Source: Pseudarthrobacter sp. NamE5 (GTDB lineage Bacteria; Actinomycetota; Actinomycetes; Actinomycetales; Micrococcaceae). Taken from it: 64,000 nt of DNA. The position numbers and the translations under genes are program-made. A model generated the notes under the pieces. That model did no database searches. It was not told where the DNA came from and worked only from the letters and a program-made list of their open reading frames with translations. The DNA lies in NCBI RefSeq assembly GCF_005796225.1, contig NZ_CM016730.1:124001-188000 (forward strand), written 5' to 3'. Numbering within the stretch: position 1 is the first letter of the stretch; each line of letters starts with the position of its first letter. Shown piece by piece: positions 33,829 to 42,225 of the stretch.

Positions 33829-34488
33829 CTAGGTGTGGAGCATTGCCGCGAGTTCCTTTGCTGCACTACTAGGTCCAGAAAACACTGGTCGGTTAGTCCT
33901 TTCCGCGAGCAGGCTGACAGCGGGAGCGAGAGAATATTGTGCTAAGAGCAGCGCATATCCTGCGGGAGCTTGACTAACGGCATTTGTCAGCATGTCGGCG
34001 AGGAGTTCCCGGTCGCCAGAGTGGGCAGCCTTTGCTGCTTCCGGCACTGTAACTGGAAGTACCGTCATGGCGCTTTTTACGTGTTGCAGGTGCGTGCTTA
34101 GTCGATCGGCGGAATCCCGGGCTGCGGCCTCAATTGATGCAAGTACGAGCACTCCACGTGCCTGAGAACGAGTGACATCTTTGAAGGCAGCTTCATCCGG
34201 TGGGAGGACGGGAACGGGGGAGCGGGAGTAGTCTGCTGTTACAAATCCGTAGAGTGAGCATGTGAGCAGAATGCCGCGTGCTTTGCCAGCGAGTGCATGG
34301 TCAATAAGGCGGTTCATGCGACGGTGCAGCTCGGAGGTGACTTTGCCGTGGGCTTGTGCGTCCACCAGGAGGCGGTCATCAAGGATGTTCCACAGCTCGT
34401 AGTCCGGCAAGCGGATTTGGAGTGCCTCCTGCGCCGGGCCGATCGCCAAATTGGTGGCGCTGATCAGGGCAATTGTGGGTGTATTCAC
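33829..34488 (-). CDS. Asp/Glu/hydantoin racemase-family enzyme
   Basis: 219 residues from the GTG at 34488, which overlaps the stop of the preceding isomerase gene by 4 bases and so fixes the start. The text TPTIALISATNLAIGPAQEAL, then GILLTCSLYGFV with the second-domain catalytic-type Cys, and LLAQYSLAPA near the C-terminus fits the Asp/Glu/hydantoin racemase fold. The usual N-terminal Cys loop reads SATNLAIGP without Cys, so one of the two catalytic thiols seems absent. That suggests a decarboxylase- or isomerase-like member; substrate unknown. Confidence 0.75.
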   Translation of the reverse strand: MNTPTIALISATNLAIGPAQEALQIRLPDYELWNILDDRLLVDAQAHGKVTSELHRRMNRLIDHALAGKARGILLTCSLYGFVTADYSRSPVPVLPPDEAAFKDVTRSQARGVLVLASIEAAARDSADRLSTHLQHVKSAMTVLPVTVPEAAKAAHSGDRELLADMLTNAVSQAPAGYALLLAQYSLAPAVSLLAERTNRPVFSGPSSAAKELAAMLHT

Positions 34489-35297
34489 GAGGCCCGTCCC
34501 TGCGCGGGCTCGTATCCAAGGGGCCCCCGCCACCATAAGCTCTCAAGTGTCGACGTGGTTGGTTCGTACTCGCAGCCTATCCAGCCGTCGTAGCCAATGT
34601 TGTCGAGCTGGTCGAATACGGCGGAGTAGGCGATCTCGCCAGTTCCTGGTTCATGGCGGTGCGGAGAGTCGGCGACTTGAACGTGGGCAATTTGAGGCGC
34701 AAGGTTCTGCAATCGTTCCAACACGTTCCCGCCGCTGCGCTGGACATGGAAGACATCAAACAGGACCCCAAGCTTTGGCGAATCGAGAACTGCAGCGATT
34801 TCTGCAGCGTGCTCGATCTCATCCAGGCTGTGCCGAGGCATAGTGAATCTGTTGATGGCCTCCATGACCAGCACTGTATTGGTATTCTGCGCTTGTTCGA
34901 GCGCCCAGGACATGTTGGCAACCAGGGTCGCCGCCGCTTGTCGTCTGGTCACCTCCGGAGGCACGTTGCCGGCCATAACGTGTATCACCCCGGCATCCAG
35001 CCAGTCCGCGTATTCAAGTGCTGAGAGGAAACCGTTTCGAAACTCCTGCTCGCAGCCAGGGACGCCAGCGGATCCGAATTCGCTAGGACTGCCGGTCGGC
35101 CCTCCAGGGGTGTTGATCAGAACCTGCTTTAGTCCAGCCCGGTCCAGCCAGCCCCGCAGTTTGGTGGGTTCGAAGGCGTATGGGTTCGGATACTCAACAC
35201 CTTGAAACCCGGCATGGGCAGCGGCCTGAAACCTGGATTCGAAGTCGAGTTCCTTGAAAAGCCATTTGAGGTTTGCGGCCAACTTTGCCTTGCGCAT
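34485..35297 (-). CDS. otnI: 2-oxo-tetronate isomerase-like TIM-barrel protein
   Basis: 270 residues in the hydroxypyruvate-isomerase family: LAANLKWLFKELDFESRFQAAAHAGFQGVEYPNPY, then LVMEAINRFTMPRHSLD, KLGVLFDVFHVQRSGGNVLERL, IAHVQVADSPHRHEPGTGEI and IGCEYEP. The metal-site residues Glu (EAIN), Asp (FDVFH), His/Gln (HVQVAD) and Glu (CEYEP) are all present. OtnI interconverts 2-oxo- and 3-oxo-tetronate in four-carbon acid sugar breakdown, and OtnK and OtnC homologues lie 5 kb away. A GntR-type palindrome is 30 bases upstream. Confidence 0.85.
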   Translation of the reverse strand: MRKAKLAANLKWLFKELDFESRFQAAAHAGFQGVEYPNPYAFEPTKLRGWLDRAGLKQVLINTPGGPTGSPSEFGSAGVPGCEQEFRNGFLSALEYADWLDAGVIHVMAGNVPPEVTRRQAAATLVANMSWALEQAQNTNTVLVMEAINRFTMPRHSLDEIEHAAEIAAVLDSPKLGVLFDVFHVQRSGGNVLERLQNLAPQIAHVQVADSPHRHEPGTGEIAYSAVFDQLDNIGYDGWIGCEYEPTTSTLESLWWRGPLGYEPAQGRAS

Positions 35298-35326
35298 CTT
35301 CGTCACCACTCTCTCGTGATAGTTTA

Positions 35327-35343
35327 ATATACGTAAAGTATAT
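35327..35343. promoter_or_regulatory. GntR regulon operator 1
   Basis: ATATAC-GTAAA-GTATAT, perfect 6-bp arms, in the divergent gap between otnI and the first GntR gene. One of five such sites between 35 and 49 kb. Confidence 0.8.
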
Positions 35344-35392
35344 CCTATGGCAATGGCTTGCGGGTTGAAGCTGGGAGACGAGGGGGAGTGCT

Positions 35393-36181
35393 TTGCCGGA
35401 TTCGAAGAAGTCCTTGACGGACCAGGCGGTGGAGAAGATCCGGTCGAGTATCATCGATCTGACGCTCGCGCCTGGCACGCGAATTGACGAACCGATGCTT
35501 TTGTCCGAGTTTGCGTTGGGGCGCACCCCTGCACGGGAGGCGCTGAACCGTCTGGCCGCAGAAGGATTTGTATCGATAGTTCAGAACCGCGGGGGGATGT
35601 TCGTCCGCGGGCTGGACTTCCCGGAGATGATCGACATCCTGGTGGCGCAGCAGGTGGCTGAAAATCTCCTTGGGCACTTGTTGAACTTTTCTGACCCGCA
35701 CCTCGCCGACGATCTGACCGCGATACAAACGCGGTACAGGAACGTCATCGATTCCGGCAACTATCTGCAAATCACTGCACTGAATGAGGCCTTCCACCTT
35801 AGAATGCACCAGTCGGTGGGAAATAGCTTCGTTTACAGTTACGCCCGGTCCACCCACAGGCATGTACGTCGACTGAATGTGTATATTTATCGGCTTGAAT
35901 CCTTCACCCCGGCTGACCAGCGCGAACAATTTGCCAAGAATGCTGGAGAGCACGACCGGATCATCGATCTCATACGGCGACGCAGCCGGGAACCGCTGGT
36001 CACCCTGCTGAACCATCACGCCAGAACTGCCCAGGAGCGGCTGCTGCTTGTGCTTGGTGCGGCCACCGCCAGTCCTTTTCCCATTGACACGCCGCCTGCT
36101 GAACAGTTCGGTTTCATGTCGGGGGAGCTGCCCACGGGACACCGCACAAGCAGACAGCGTTCTGCCGCCGCGCCCGTCTAG
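35393..36181 (+). CDS. GntR/FadR-type (FCD) regulator 1
   Basis: 262 residues from a TTG with GGGGGAG upstream. The N-terminal winged helix (VEKIRSSIIDLTLAPGTRIDEPMLLSEFALGRTPAREALNRLAAEGFVSIVQNRGGMFVRGLD) is followed by an FCD ligand domain with NEAFHLRMH, STHRHVRRL and EHDRIIDLIRRR, giving the His/Asp metal-site pattern. It is about half identical to the second regulator at 42967. A palindromic site lies 50 bases before its start, so it probably represses itself and the whole cluster until an acid-sugar-like inducer binds. Confidence 0.92.
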   Translation: MPDSKKSLTDQAVEKIRSSIIDLTLAPGTRIDEPMLLSEFALGRTPAREALNRLAAEGFVSIVQNRGGMFVRGLDFPEMIDILVAQQVAENLLGHLLNFSDPHLADDLTAIQTRYRNVIDSGNYLQITALNEAFHLRMHQSVGNSFVYSYARSTHRHVRRLNVYIYRLESFTPADQREQFAKNAGEHDRIIDLIRRRSREPLVTLLNHHARTAQERLLLVLGAATASPFPIDTPPAEQFGFMSGELPTGHRTSRQRSAAAPV

Positions 36182-36246
36182 GGCCGGGCCTTCCTGTGTC
36201 ACTCCAAATATTTTGGTCCACCATCTTCACGAAGGACCCAAAGCTA

Positions 36247-36263
36247 ATATACTTTACGTATAT
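36247..36263. promoter_or_regulatory. GntR regulon operator 2
   Basis: ATATAC-TTTAC-GTATAT, perfect arms, 43 bases upstream of the DUF4392 gene. It is the exact reverse complement of operator 1. Confidence 0.8.
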
Positions 36264-36305
36264 GCGACGCCAGTGAGGGCGGTACGCTTCGGAAAGGACT
36301 GAAAA

Positions 36306-37238
36306 GTGAACGCGAGCATTGATTCGATCGAGCAAGTAGTGGGAACGAAGGTCCGCCGGGACATCAGCAATCTGGTGGATTTCTCCCGGGGGCAACTTGC
36401 TTTGGCCGCTGAGTCCCTGGCGGGGCACCCGGCTCCCCATGTAGGTATCATTTGTGGATTCTTCGTCCGCCATGCGGAGCCTGCTTCACCGGAAACTGAC
36501 GGACTGAACGGGATGGCGCAACTGGCTGCAGGGCTTCTTGAAGCCGGTGTGCGCGTCACGGTAATCACGGATGCGCCCTGCGCGAAAGCCGTGTGGGCAG
36601 TGACCAAGGTCTTGCCCGGCAAGGTAGGCCTGGAAGTCGTTGACGTTGATGCTGATGCGGTACGTACGCTGCGGACTCGTCTGGCGGCAGATTCTCAACC
36701 CATGACGCACCTGGTTGCTATCGAGCGATGCTCGCTGGCTAAGGATGGAAAACCTCACCGGGAGCACGGATGGGACATCTCAGGCGACACAGCACCGCTC
36801 GACTACCTCTTCGCTGATGAGGACTGGACGGCGCCCTGGATAACGATCGGAATCGGGGACGGCGGAAACGAAATTGGCATGGGGAACCTGCCCCAGGAGA
36901 TCGTCGAGCGTGACATCCCCAACGGAGCAAAGATCGCCGCAGTCACTGGCTCGACCTATCTCCTGGTGGCCGGAGTAGCGAACTGGGGTGCGTACGGGTT
37001 GCTGGCGGCGCTTGCTGTCCTGCGGCCTGAGCTGCGCGAGAACCTGCTGCGGCACTTCAATGGTGAGTTCGAATCCGCTGTGCTCACAGCAGCGGTTGAA
37101 GTAGGCCAAGCGATCGACGACAGCCGCGTCGACCGCCCCGGTCAGTTGCAGATGACAATCGACCGGTTGCCCCTGGAAGATCACATCAAAGTAATCGAAC
37201 AGATCCGTGATCTGGTCTTCCAGGAAGTCCCCGCCTAA
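36306..37238 (+). CDS. DUF4392 / D-glutamate cyclase-like protein
   Basis: 310 residues. VGIICGFFVRHAEPASPETDGLNGMAQLAAGLLEAGVRVTVITDAPC and WITIGIGDGGNEIGMGNL are the signature blocks of DUF4392, the fold of mitochondrial D-glutamate cyclase, which closes D-Glu to 5-oxo-D-proline. The acidic residues of GIGDGGNEIGMGN probably bind Mn. Here it sits in an acid-sugar catabolic cluster, so the substrate may be another hydroxy or amino acid that cyclises or a lactam/lactone that opens; this is inference. It has its own GntR-type operator and a terminator hairpin after it. Confidence 0.85.
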   Translation: MNASIDSIEQVVGTKVRRDISNLVDFSRGQLALAAESLAGHPAPHVGIICGFFVRHAEPASPETDGLNGMAQLAAGLLEAGVRVTVITDAPCAKAVWAVTKVLPGKVGLEVVDVDADAVRTLRTRLAADSQPMTHLVAIERCSLAKDGKPHREHGWDISGDTAPLDYLFADEDWTAPWITIGIGDGGNEIGMGNLPQEIVERDIPNGAKIAAVTGSTYLLVAGVANWGAYGLLAALAVLRPELRENLLRHFNGEFESAVLTAAVEVGQAIDDSRVDRPGQLQMTIDRLPLEDHIKVIEQIRDLVFQEVPA

Positions 37239-37644
37239 GCGGAACTGATCTTCACCAACAGGGCCCCCGAAATGCTTGTTCCAAAGCGTTCCGGGGGCCC
37301 TGATGTTATCTTCCTGACCTCCCTTGTCCTAGAGGATCCCTTGTCCCACTAGTTGACCCGACACTGTTGTGCGGCTTTCGCGCGGCATTACTGTCGGTGC
37401 CCGCCAGGAGCGGCAGTAGTGGGGGAGGCGCGGCTCCGCACGAGGCTCTGCCCCTAGGAAGCAATGTCTTTCCTGGTGCAGGCCGGTGCTAGCGGCAATA
37501 CCAGAGGGGCCGGGACCTTGACGGGGCCAGGTCCCAGCCCCTCTGAAGACAGAGTTGGATCTTGATATCAACTAGTACTCGGCCAGCTTTCGCTGGGCTC
37601 GGGCACGGGTCGTTTGGGCAGGAAGCGCGAAGAAATGCTCTTTG
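37239..37644. other. Gap between convergent genes with two hairpins
   Basis: No gene is visible. Besides the hairpin at 37259-37302 there is another at 37503-37544 (AGAGGGGC...GCCCCTCT, with further pairing inside), suited to the convergent hydrolase transcript. Confidence 0.55.
37259..37302. terminator. Hairpin after the DUF4392 gene
   Basis: 11-bp perfect arms CAGGGCCCCCG and CGGGGGCCCTG, 20 bases after the stop at 37238. Probably the end of that transcript. Confidence 0.7.
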
Positions 37645-38550
37645 TTAGATGACTGCCGAAATAAAGGAGCGGAGTTCCTGGACCAGCGCTTCCGGCTGCT
37701 CCTCTGGGATGTAGTGTCCTGAGTTCGCAATTTGTCCGCCCCTGATGTCCTCGCACATTGGCTTAAGCCTTGCGAACAGGTCAGGTGCTGAGCCAACATC
37801 GCCGCCGAGAGCCAGGACCGGGACGCTGATGCGGTTACGGGCGAGCTCAGCATGGTCCTGGATGTCCTGCAGTACGGACCTGTAGTAGCCGAGCATTCCC
37901 CGCAGCACCCCGGGTGTGGCGTAGGCGCGTTCGTATTCATCGATGTCCTGTACGGAAAAAGTCTCCTTCCAGTTCGCCGTCTTACCGGCAAAGAACCACT
38001 CAATGAGAACTCTCTCCCTGCCGGTGAGCAGCGCTTCAGGCAGGTCCTGTATCGCGTTGAACAGGAAGTGCCAGTTGCGCCAGTTGTCAGGTCCCAACTC
38101 GATGGACGACGGGAGGGTCACCCCGGCGATGTTGGCGTCCAGGAGCGCTACCCCCAGGAGGTGCTCGCTATGCAGGTAGGCATGGGCGAAGCCGACCCAC
38201 GCGCCCACGTCGTGGCCCACGTAAACGTGCTTGGTAACGCCGATCTCGGACAACAGTGAGTGCAGTCTGCGGCTCGTGGTCTTGGTGTCGAAACCGCCTG
38301 AGGGGGCGGGCGAATAGCCCTGCCCTGGAAGATCCACCGCGACGACATGGAACTGGTCGGCAAGCAGAGGAATTACTCTTCGCCATGCATAAGCACTTTG
38401 TGGGAAGCCGGCGACAAGTACAACTGTCGTATTCTCCGGATCACCAGCCTCCACGATATGCCAGCGCTGGCCCTCCGGATCATTCACCATCCGGTGCCTG
38501 CCGCCATGGTCAACACGGTTAGGGTCGGCGCCAAAAGCTTGAGTAGCCAT
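37645..38550 (-). CDS. Epoxide hydrolase/dehalogenase-like alpha/beta hydrolase
   Basis: 301 residues. GFPQSAYAWRRV is the HGxP-type oxyanion loop (Gly in place of His), GHDVGAWVG carries the nucleophilic Asp (GHD, about residue 113) instead of Ser, and NSGHYIPEEQPE supplies the His. An Asp nucleophile is diagnostic for epoxide hydrolases and haloacid or haloalkane dehalogenases within this fold. The gene is divergent from the first MFS gene across an operator of the GntR regulon, so it belongs to the same pathway; it may open a ring or remove a leaving group early in the route. Confidence 0.85.
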   Translation of the reverse strand: MATQAFGADPNRVDHGGRHRMVNDPEGQRWHIVEAGDPENTTVVLVAGFPQSAYAWRRVIPLLADQFHVVAVDLPGQGYSPAPSGGFDTKTTSRRLHSLLSEIGVTKHVYVGHDVGAWVGFAHAYLHSEHLLGVALLDANIAGVTLPSSIELGPDNWRNWHFLFNAIQDLPEALLTGRERVLIEWFFAGKTANWKETFSVQDIDEYERAYATPGVLRGMLGYYRSVLQDIQDHAELARNRISVPVLALGGDVGSAPDLFARLKPMCEDIRGGQIANSGHYIPEEQPEALVQELRSFISAVI

Positions 38551-38654
38551 GTCTTGCTCCTTTCGTTAAGGCCCTGCACGCTCATCTTGCCGGTGACTCA
38601 TCGGGACGCTGGCTGGACTGTTGGGATGCCGTGCACCTTGGGCTTGAATTCACA

Positions 38655-38671
38655 ATATACGTTACATATAC
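38655..38671. promoter_or_regulatory. GntR regulon operator 3
   Basis: ATATAC-GTTAC-ATATAC: left arm perfect, right arm matching four of six positions. Located in the divergent gap between the epoxide-hydrolase-like gene and the first MFS gene. The weaker arm may allow looser control. Confidence 0.65.
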
Positions 38672-38738
38672 TTGGGTCAAAGGTGGTCGTGACGCACAAC
38701 ACATGCCACCATTTCTCATAGCTCTAAGGAACACGACA

Positions 38739-40088
38739 ATGACCGTCTCATCCGTTTCTCTCAGGGATAAGAGGAAGGCTTTCACAGCCAGCCTCGTCGG
38801 CACATCGCTTGAATGGTATGACTTTGCCATCTACTCAGCGTCCGCAGCCCTGCTTTTTCCTCGCTTGTTCTTTCCTTCTTCAGATTCGTTTACAGGTGTA
38901 ATCCTGGCCTTCTCTACCTATGCGGTGGGTTACGTTGCAAGGCCGCTGGGAGCGCTGGTTTTCGGCCGGCTCGGTGACCGGATCGGTCGCAAACATGTCC
39001 TGGTGGCGACCCTGCTCCTGATTGGTGCGGCGACGTTCCTGATCGGGCTCCTTCCCACCTATGAAACCATCGGTTTCTGGGCCCCGTTGCTGCTCGTTCT
39101 ATTGCGCCTCGCTCAAGGTATCGGGGTCGGCGGGGAATTGGGCGTGGCCGTCCTCTACAGCAACGAAAACGGAGACACCCGTCGGAGGGGATTCTGGTCC
39201 TCGGCATCGCAGATTGGGCCGCCGGCAGGAAATCTTCTCGCCAATGCCGCCCTCGCTGTCATCTCCGGAACCTTGTCCGACGAAGCCTTCTTTAGTTGGG
39301 GCTGGCGTATTGCCTTCCTCCTCTCCGCCGTACTTGTCGCTTTCGGGCTCTGGATTCGGATCCGTCTGGAAGACACCCCGATTGCCCGGGCGATCCATGC
39401 CAGCGGTGACCAGGCAGACGCACCTCTTCGGGAGGTCTTCCGCAAGGAATCCCGCGGTTTGATTGCAGCTGCTTTCAGCCGTATCGGCCCCGATGTCACC
39501 TACGCGCTCTTTACGGTGTTCGTTTACACCTACGCGACCATGGTTGTCGGATTTGAGCGATCACAGGTATTGGTTGCCGTCCTGATCGGATCAGCGGTTC
39601 AAGTCCTAGTGATTCCCTGCGCCGGCGCTTTGACCGACAGGTTCAACCGACGGCTGGTATTCGGAGTCGCTGCAGCAGCGGCTGCCGCCTGGCCGTTCAT
39701 ATTCTTTCCCCTTATCGAGGGCCGCTCCGGTCTGGGCCTGACCCTTGGTGTCATTACCGGACTCGTCATTCATTCCACGATGTATGGCCCGCAGGGTGCC
39801 TTCATCACGGACCAGTTCTCGCCAAGGCTCCGCTCCACGGGCAGCTCCATGGGGTTCGCGATTGGGAGCACCTTTGGTGGCGCAATCGCGCCCCTGGCCT
39901 TCGCTGCCCTGTTTGAAAACACTCACTCGTGGTTGCCCATCGCTGTATACATCGCCGTGGCCTGCTCCATCAGCATCGTTGGTATGTTGCTCGGCCGTGA
40001 CTACAAGCCCTCTGAGGACGCCCACTACCTGGGCGCGCAGCCGGAGCCGGTGCTCACTCCGTCGCCGGCCACCAGCCCCAACGCTTAG
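38739..40088 (+). CDS. MHS-family MFS transporter 1
   Basis: 449 residues from the ATG at 38739, which has a TAAGGA ribosome site and lies downstream of operator 3, so earlier in-frame starts are unlikely. ASLVGTSLEWYDFAIYSASAALLFPRLFFP is the signature of the metabolite:H+ symporter (MHS) family, followed by GRLGDRIGRKHVLVATLLLIGAATFLIGLLPTYETIG and LRLAQGIGVGGELGVAVLYSNENG. Such proteins import organic acids. A paralogue at 44361 is roughly 60-70% identical by eye. Upstream of otnK. Confidence 0.92.
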   Translation: MTVSSVSLRDKRKAFTASLVGTSLEWYDFAIYSASAALLFPRLFFPSSDSFTGVILAFSTYAVGYVARPLGALVFGRLGDRIGRKHVLVATLLLIGAATFLIGLLPTYETIGFWAPLLLVLLRLAQGIGVGGELGVAVLYSNENGDTRRRGFWSSASQIGPPAGNLLANAALAVISGTLSDEAFFSWGWRIAFLLSAVLVAFGLWIRIRLEDTPIARAIHASGDQADAPLREVFRKESRGLIAAAFSRIGPDVTYALFTVFVYTYATMVVGFERSQVLVAVLIGSAVQVLVIPCAGALTDRFNRRLVFGVAAAAAAAWPFIFFPLIEGRSGLGLTLGVITGLVIHSTMYGPQGAFITDQFSPRLRSTGSSMGFAIGSTFGGAIAPLAFAALFENTHSWLPIAVYIAVACSISIVGMLLGRDYKPSEDAHYLGAQPEPVLTPSPATSPNA

Positions 40089-40102
40089 ACGACGTCAAAT
40101 GC

Positions 40103-40150
40103 GCGCCAGCCAGGTGAAGGACCCCCAAGAGTCCTTCACCTGGCTGGCGC
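40103..40150. terminator. 20-bp stem hairpin between the transporter and otnK
   Basis: Perfect 20-bp arms at 40103-40122 and 40131-40150 with an 8-base loop. Only 56 bases before otnK; it may reduce transcription of the enzymes relative to the transporter, or stabilise the transporter mRNA. Confidence 0.75.
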
Positions 40151-40205
40151 CAACAATCGCCGCTTTCTTTTCAACTGGCCGACCTGTTAGGCGCACTGAA
40201 ACCTC

Positions 40206-41594
40206 ATGACACATCACACTGATTTGCGCGGACCAGCGCAGGTAAAACTTCGTACTTCAGAAACTGCCCCCGTTAGCGGAACTGTGCCGGATGCAAAGCC
40301 CACGATAGGGGTCATCGCGGACGACGTGACGGGAGGCACAGATGTAGCTGTTGCCTTGCGTCGCCGCGGGCTTCGGACCTTGTTGTTTTTTGGAACACCC
40401 CCGCAGAGTGAGGACCTGCCCTCTCACGACGCCCTCGTCATCGCGCTCAAGACCCGGATGCTCCCGCCACTGGAAGCCGTGGACCTCTCTCTCGAGGCCC
40501 ACCGCTGGCTCCAGTCACACGGAGTAGACCTGACGTACTTCAAGTACTGCTCGACGTTTGACTCCACGTCAGGGGGAAATATCGGGCCAGTGCTGGATGC
40601 TTTGGTTGCTGCCCTCAACACGAACATAGTCGTGACGACACCAAGTTCTCCAGAGCACGGGCGTACCCAGTACGCCGGGCAGCTGTTTGTCGGGGACAGT
40701 CCCCTCGACGAGTCCCACATGCGCCACCATCCCCTCACCCCCATGAAAGACTCTGACTTAAGACGCTTGTTTTCCCAGCAATCGCCGGGCAAAGCCGTTC
40801 TCATCAATCACGAAAGCGTCCGCAAAGGCGCACATGAAATCCGGCACCGCGCTGACCAGGCCGCGGCATCCGGAGCACGGTATGCCTTTATCGACGCCGT
40901 TTCCGACGAGGACCTGACGCAGATCGGATTGGTGGCCGTCGGGGAAAGGCTTGCCGCCGGGGCCGCCGGGCTCGCTGGCGGCATCGCCGCCGCAATTAAT
41001 GAACTGTACGGGACGAGCGAGGAAGGCGGACCTGCCCCTGACGCAGAACACGGTCCTGCTGCCGTTATTGCGGGAAGTTGCTCAGCCAGAACACTGGAGC
41101 AGATTGAACGTATGCACAGAGCAGGAAGGCCGGCATATTTCCTTGATGCTGCCTCCATAGGAGACGCCAACCTGCTCGCCGCAAACGCTTTAGAGTGGTT
41201 TGACGGACTCCCACCAAACAGTTCCCCCATCATCTACTCCTCAGTAGAACCAGTTCTCTTGTCGAAAATTCAACTGCAACTGGGCGTTCAAGGCAGCGCC
41301 GAGATCCTGGAAAATGCGACAGGACTGATAGCTCAAGGACTGACAGCCAGGGGAGTGCGACGGCTCATCGCCGCCGGCGGCGAAACCTGCGGTGCCGTCG
41401 TTACCGCCTTGGGAATCACCGGGGGACTTGTCGGCAATGAAGCCGACCAAGGCGTGCCCTGGATCCACACTCGCCGGGGAGAACAAAAGCTGTTTCTCCT
41501 GCTGAAATCCGGCAACTTCGGAGACCCTGACCTCCTTGTAAGAGCATCAGCACCCGCCCCAGTGAATCGGGAGGGCCGTGTTGGACCCGCGTGA
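40206..41594 (+). CDS. otnK: Four-carbon acid sugar kinase (3-oxo-tetronate kinase-like)
   Basis: 462 residues with both domains of the family. The N-terminal domain shows IGVIADDVTGGTDVAVALRRRGLRTLLFFG and TYFKYCSTFDSTSGGNIGPVLDAL, and the C-terminal nucleotide-binding domain RLIAAGGETCGAVVTALGITGGLVGNEADQGVPWI. The enzyme phosphorylates 3-oxo-tetronate at O4 with ATP. The ADD(V/L)TGxxD signature has Gly-Gly here. It overlaps the aldolase gene by 17 bases, so kinase and decarboxylase are coupled. The substrate may differ, as no tetronate dehydrogenase is nearby. Confidence 0.9.
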   Translation: MTHHTDLRGPAQVKLRTSETAPVSGTVPDAKPTIGVIADDVTGGTDVAVALRRRGLRTLLFFGTPPQSEDLPSHDALVIALKTRMLPPLEAVDLSLEAHRWLQSHGVDLTYFKYCSTFDSTSGGNIGPVLDALVAALNTNIVVTTPSSPEHGRTQYAGQLFVGDSPLDESHMRHHPLTPMKDSDLRRLFSQQSPGKAVLINHESVRKGAHEIRHRADQAAASGARYAFIDAVSDEDLTQIGLVAVGERLAAGAAGLAGGIAAAINELYGTSEEGGPAPDAEHGPAAVIAGSCSARTLEQIERMHRAGRPAYFLDAASIGDANLLAANALEWFDGLPPNSSPIIYSSVEPVLLSKIQLQLGVQGSAEILENATGLIAQGLTARGVRRLIAAGGETCGAVVTALGITGGLVGNEADQGVPWIHTRRGEQKLFLLLKSGNFGDPDLLVRASAPAPVNREGRVGPA

Positions 41595-42198
41595 AGAAAT
41601 TGTCGCCACGGCCAGATCCCTGTTCACCCGTTCGCTCACACACGGCAGCTCTGGCAATATCTCCCTCCGGGTACCGGAGGGCGCCCTCATCACCCCAACT
41701 GGCTCAAGCCTTGGAACCGTCACGCCCGAGGAACTATCACTCATCAGTCTCGAGGGAGCTCACCTGGACGGCCCACGCCCGTCGAAGGAGGCCTTCCTGC
41801 ACGCAGCGATGTTCCGGGAGCGCCCTGGCGCGCAGGCCGTCATCCATACCCACTCAACGCATGCCGCAGCAGTTTCATGCCTTGACGGACTGAACCATGA
41901 TGATGTTCTGCCCCCTTTGACCGCGTACTACGCCATGCGTGTCGGCCGACTGCCCCTGCTGCCCTACCACGCACCAGGAGATCAGGCGTTGCAAAGCACC
42001 GTTGAGTCGGTAGCGCGTGAAAACTCGACGCTGCTCCTGAGCAACCATGGCCCGGTCGTCGCCGGCCCCGCTCTTCGAGAGGCCTTGGACGCCCTGGAAG
42101 AACTGGAAGAAACCGCCAAACTCTTCCTGATGCTGCACGGGATGCCGGTACGCCCCTTGACCGAGGTGCAGCGGGCTCAACTCGCGGAACCGCGATAG
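41578..42198 (+). CDS. otnC: Class II aldolase-type 3-oxo-tetronate 4-phosphate decarboxylase-like
   Basis: 206 residues from the GTG at 41578. THGSSGNISLRVPEGALITPTGSSLGTVTPEEL (phosphate site), PSKEAFLHAAMF (catalytic Glu) and VIHTHSTHAAAVSCL (two metal His), with the third His in LLLSNHGPVV, give the complete class II aldolase/AraD site. OtnC-type members decarboxylate 3-oxo-tetronate 4-phosphate to dihydroxyacetone phosphate. The start lies inside the end of otnK. Confidence 0.9.
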   Translation: MLDPREEIVATARSLFTRSLTHGSSGNISLRVPEGALITPTGSSLGTVTPEELSLISLEGAHLDGPRPSKEAFLHAAMFRERPGAQAVIHTHSTHAAAVSCLDGLNHDDVLPPLTAYYAMRVGRLPLLPYHAPGDQALQSTVESVARENSTLLLSNHGPVVAGPALREALDALEELEETAKLFLMLHGMPVRPLTEVQRAQLAEPR

Positions 42199-42225
42199 AA
42201 GCCACAACAAGAAAAGGAACTTAGT

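Noticed and set aside
35345..36202. Minus-strand 285-codon frame
   Set aside because: Complement of GntR regulator 1, whose HTH and FCD domain are clear.
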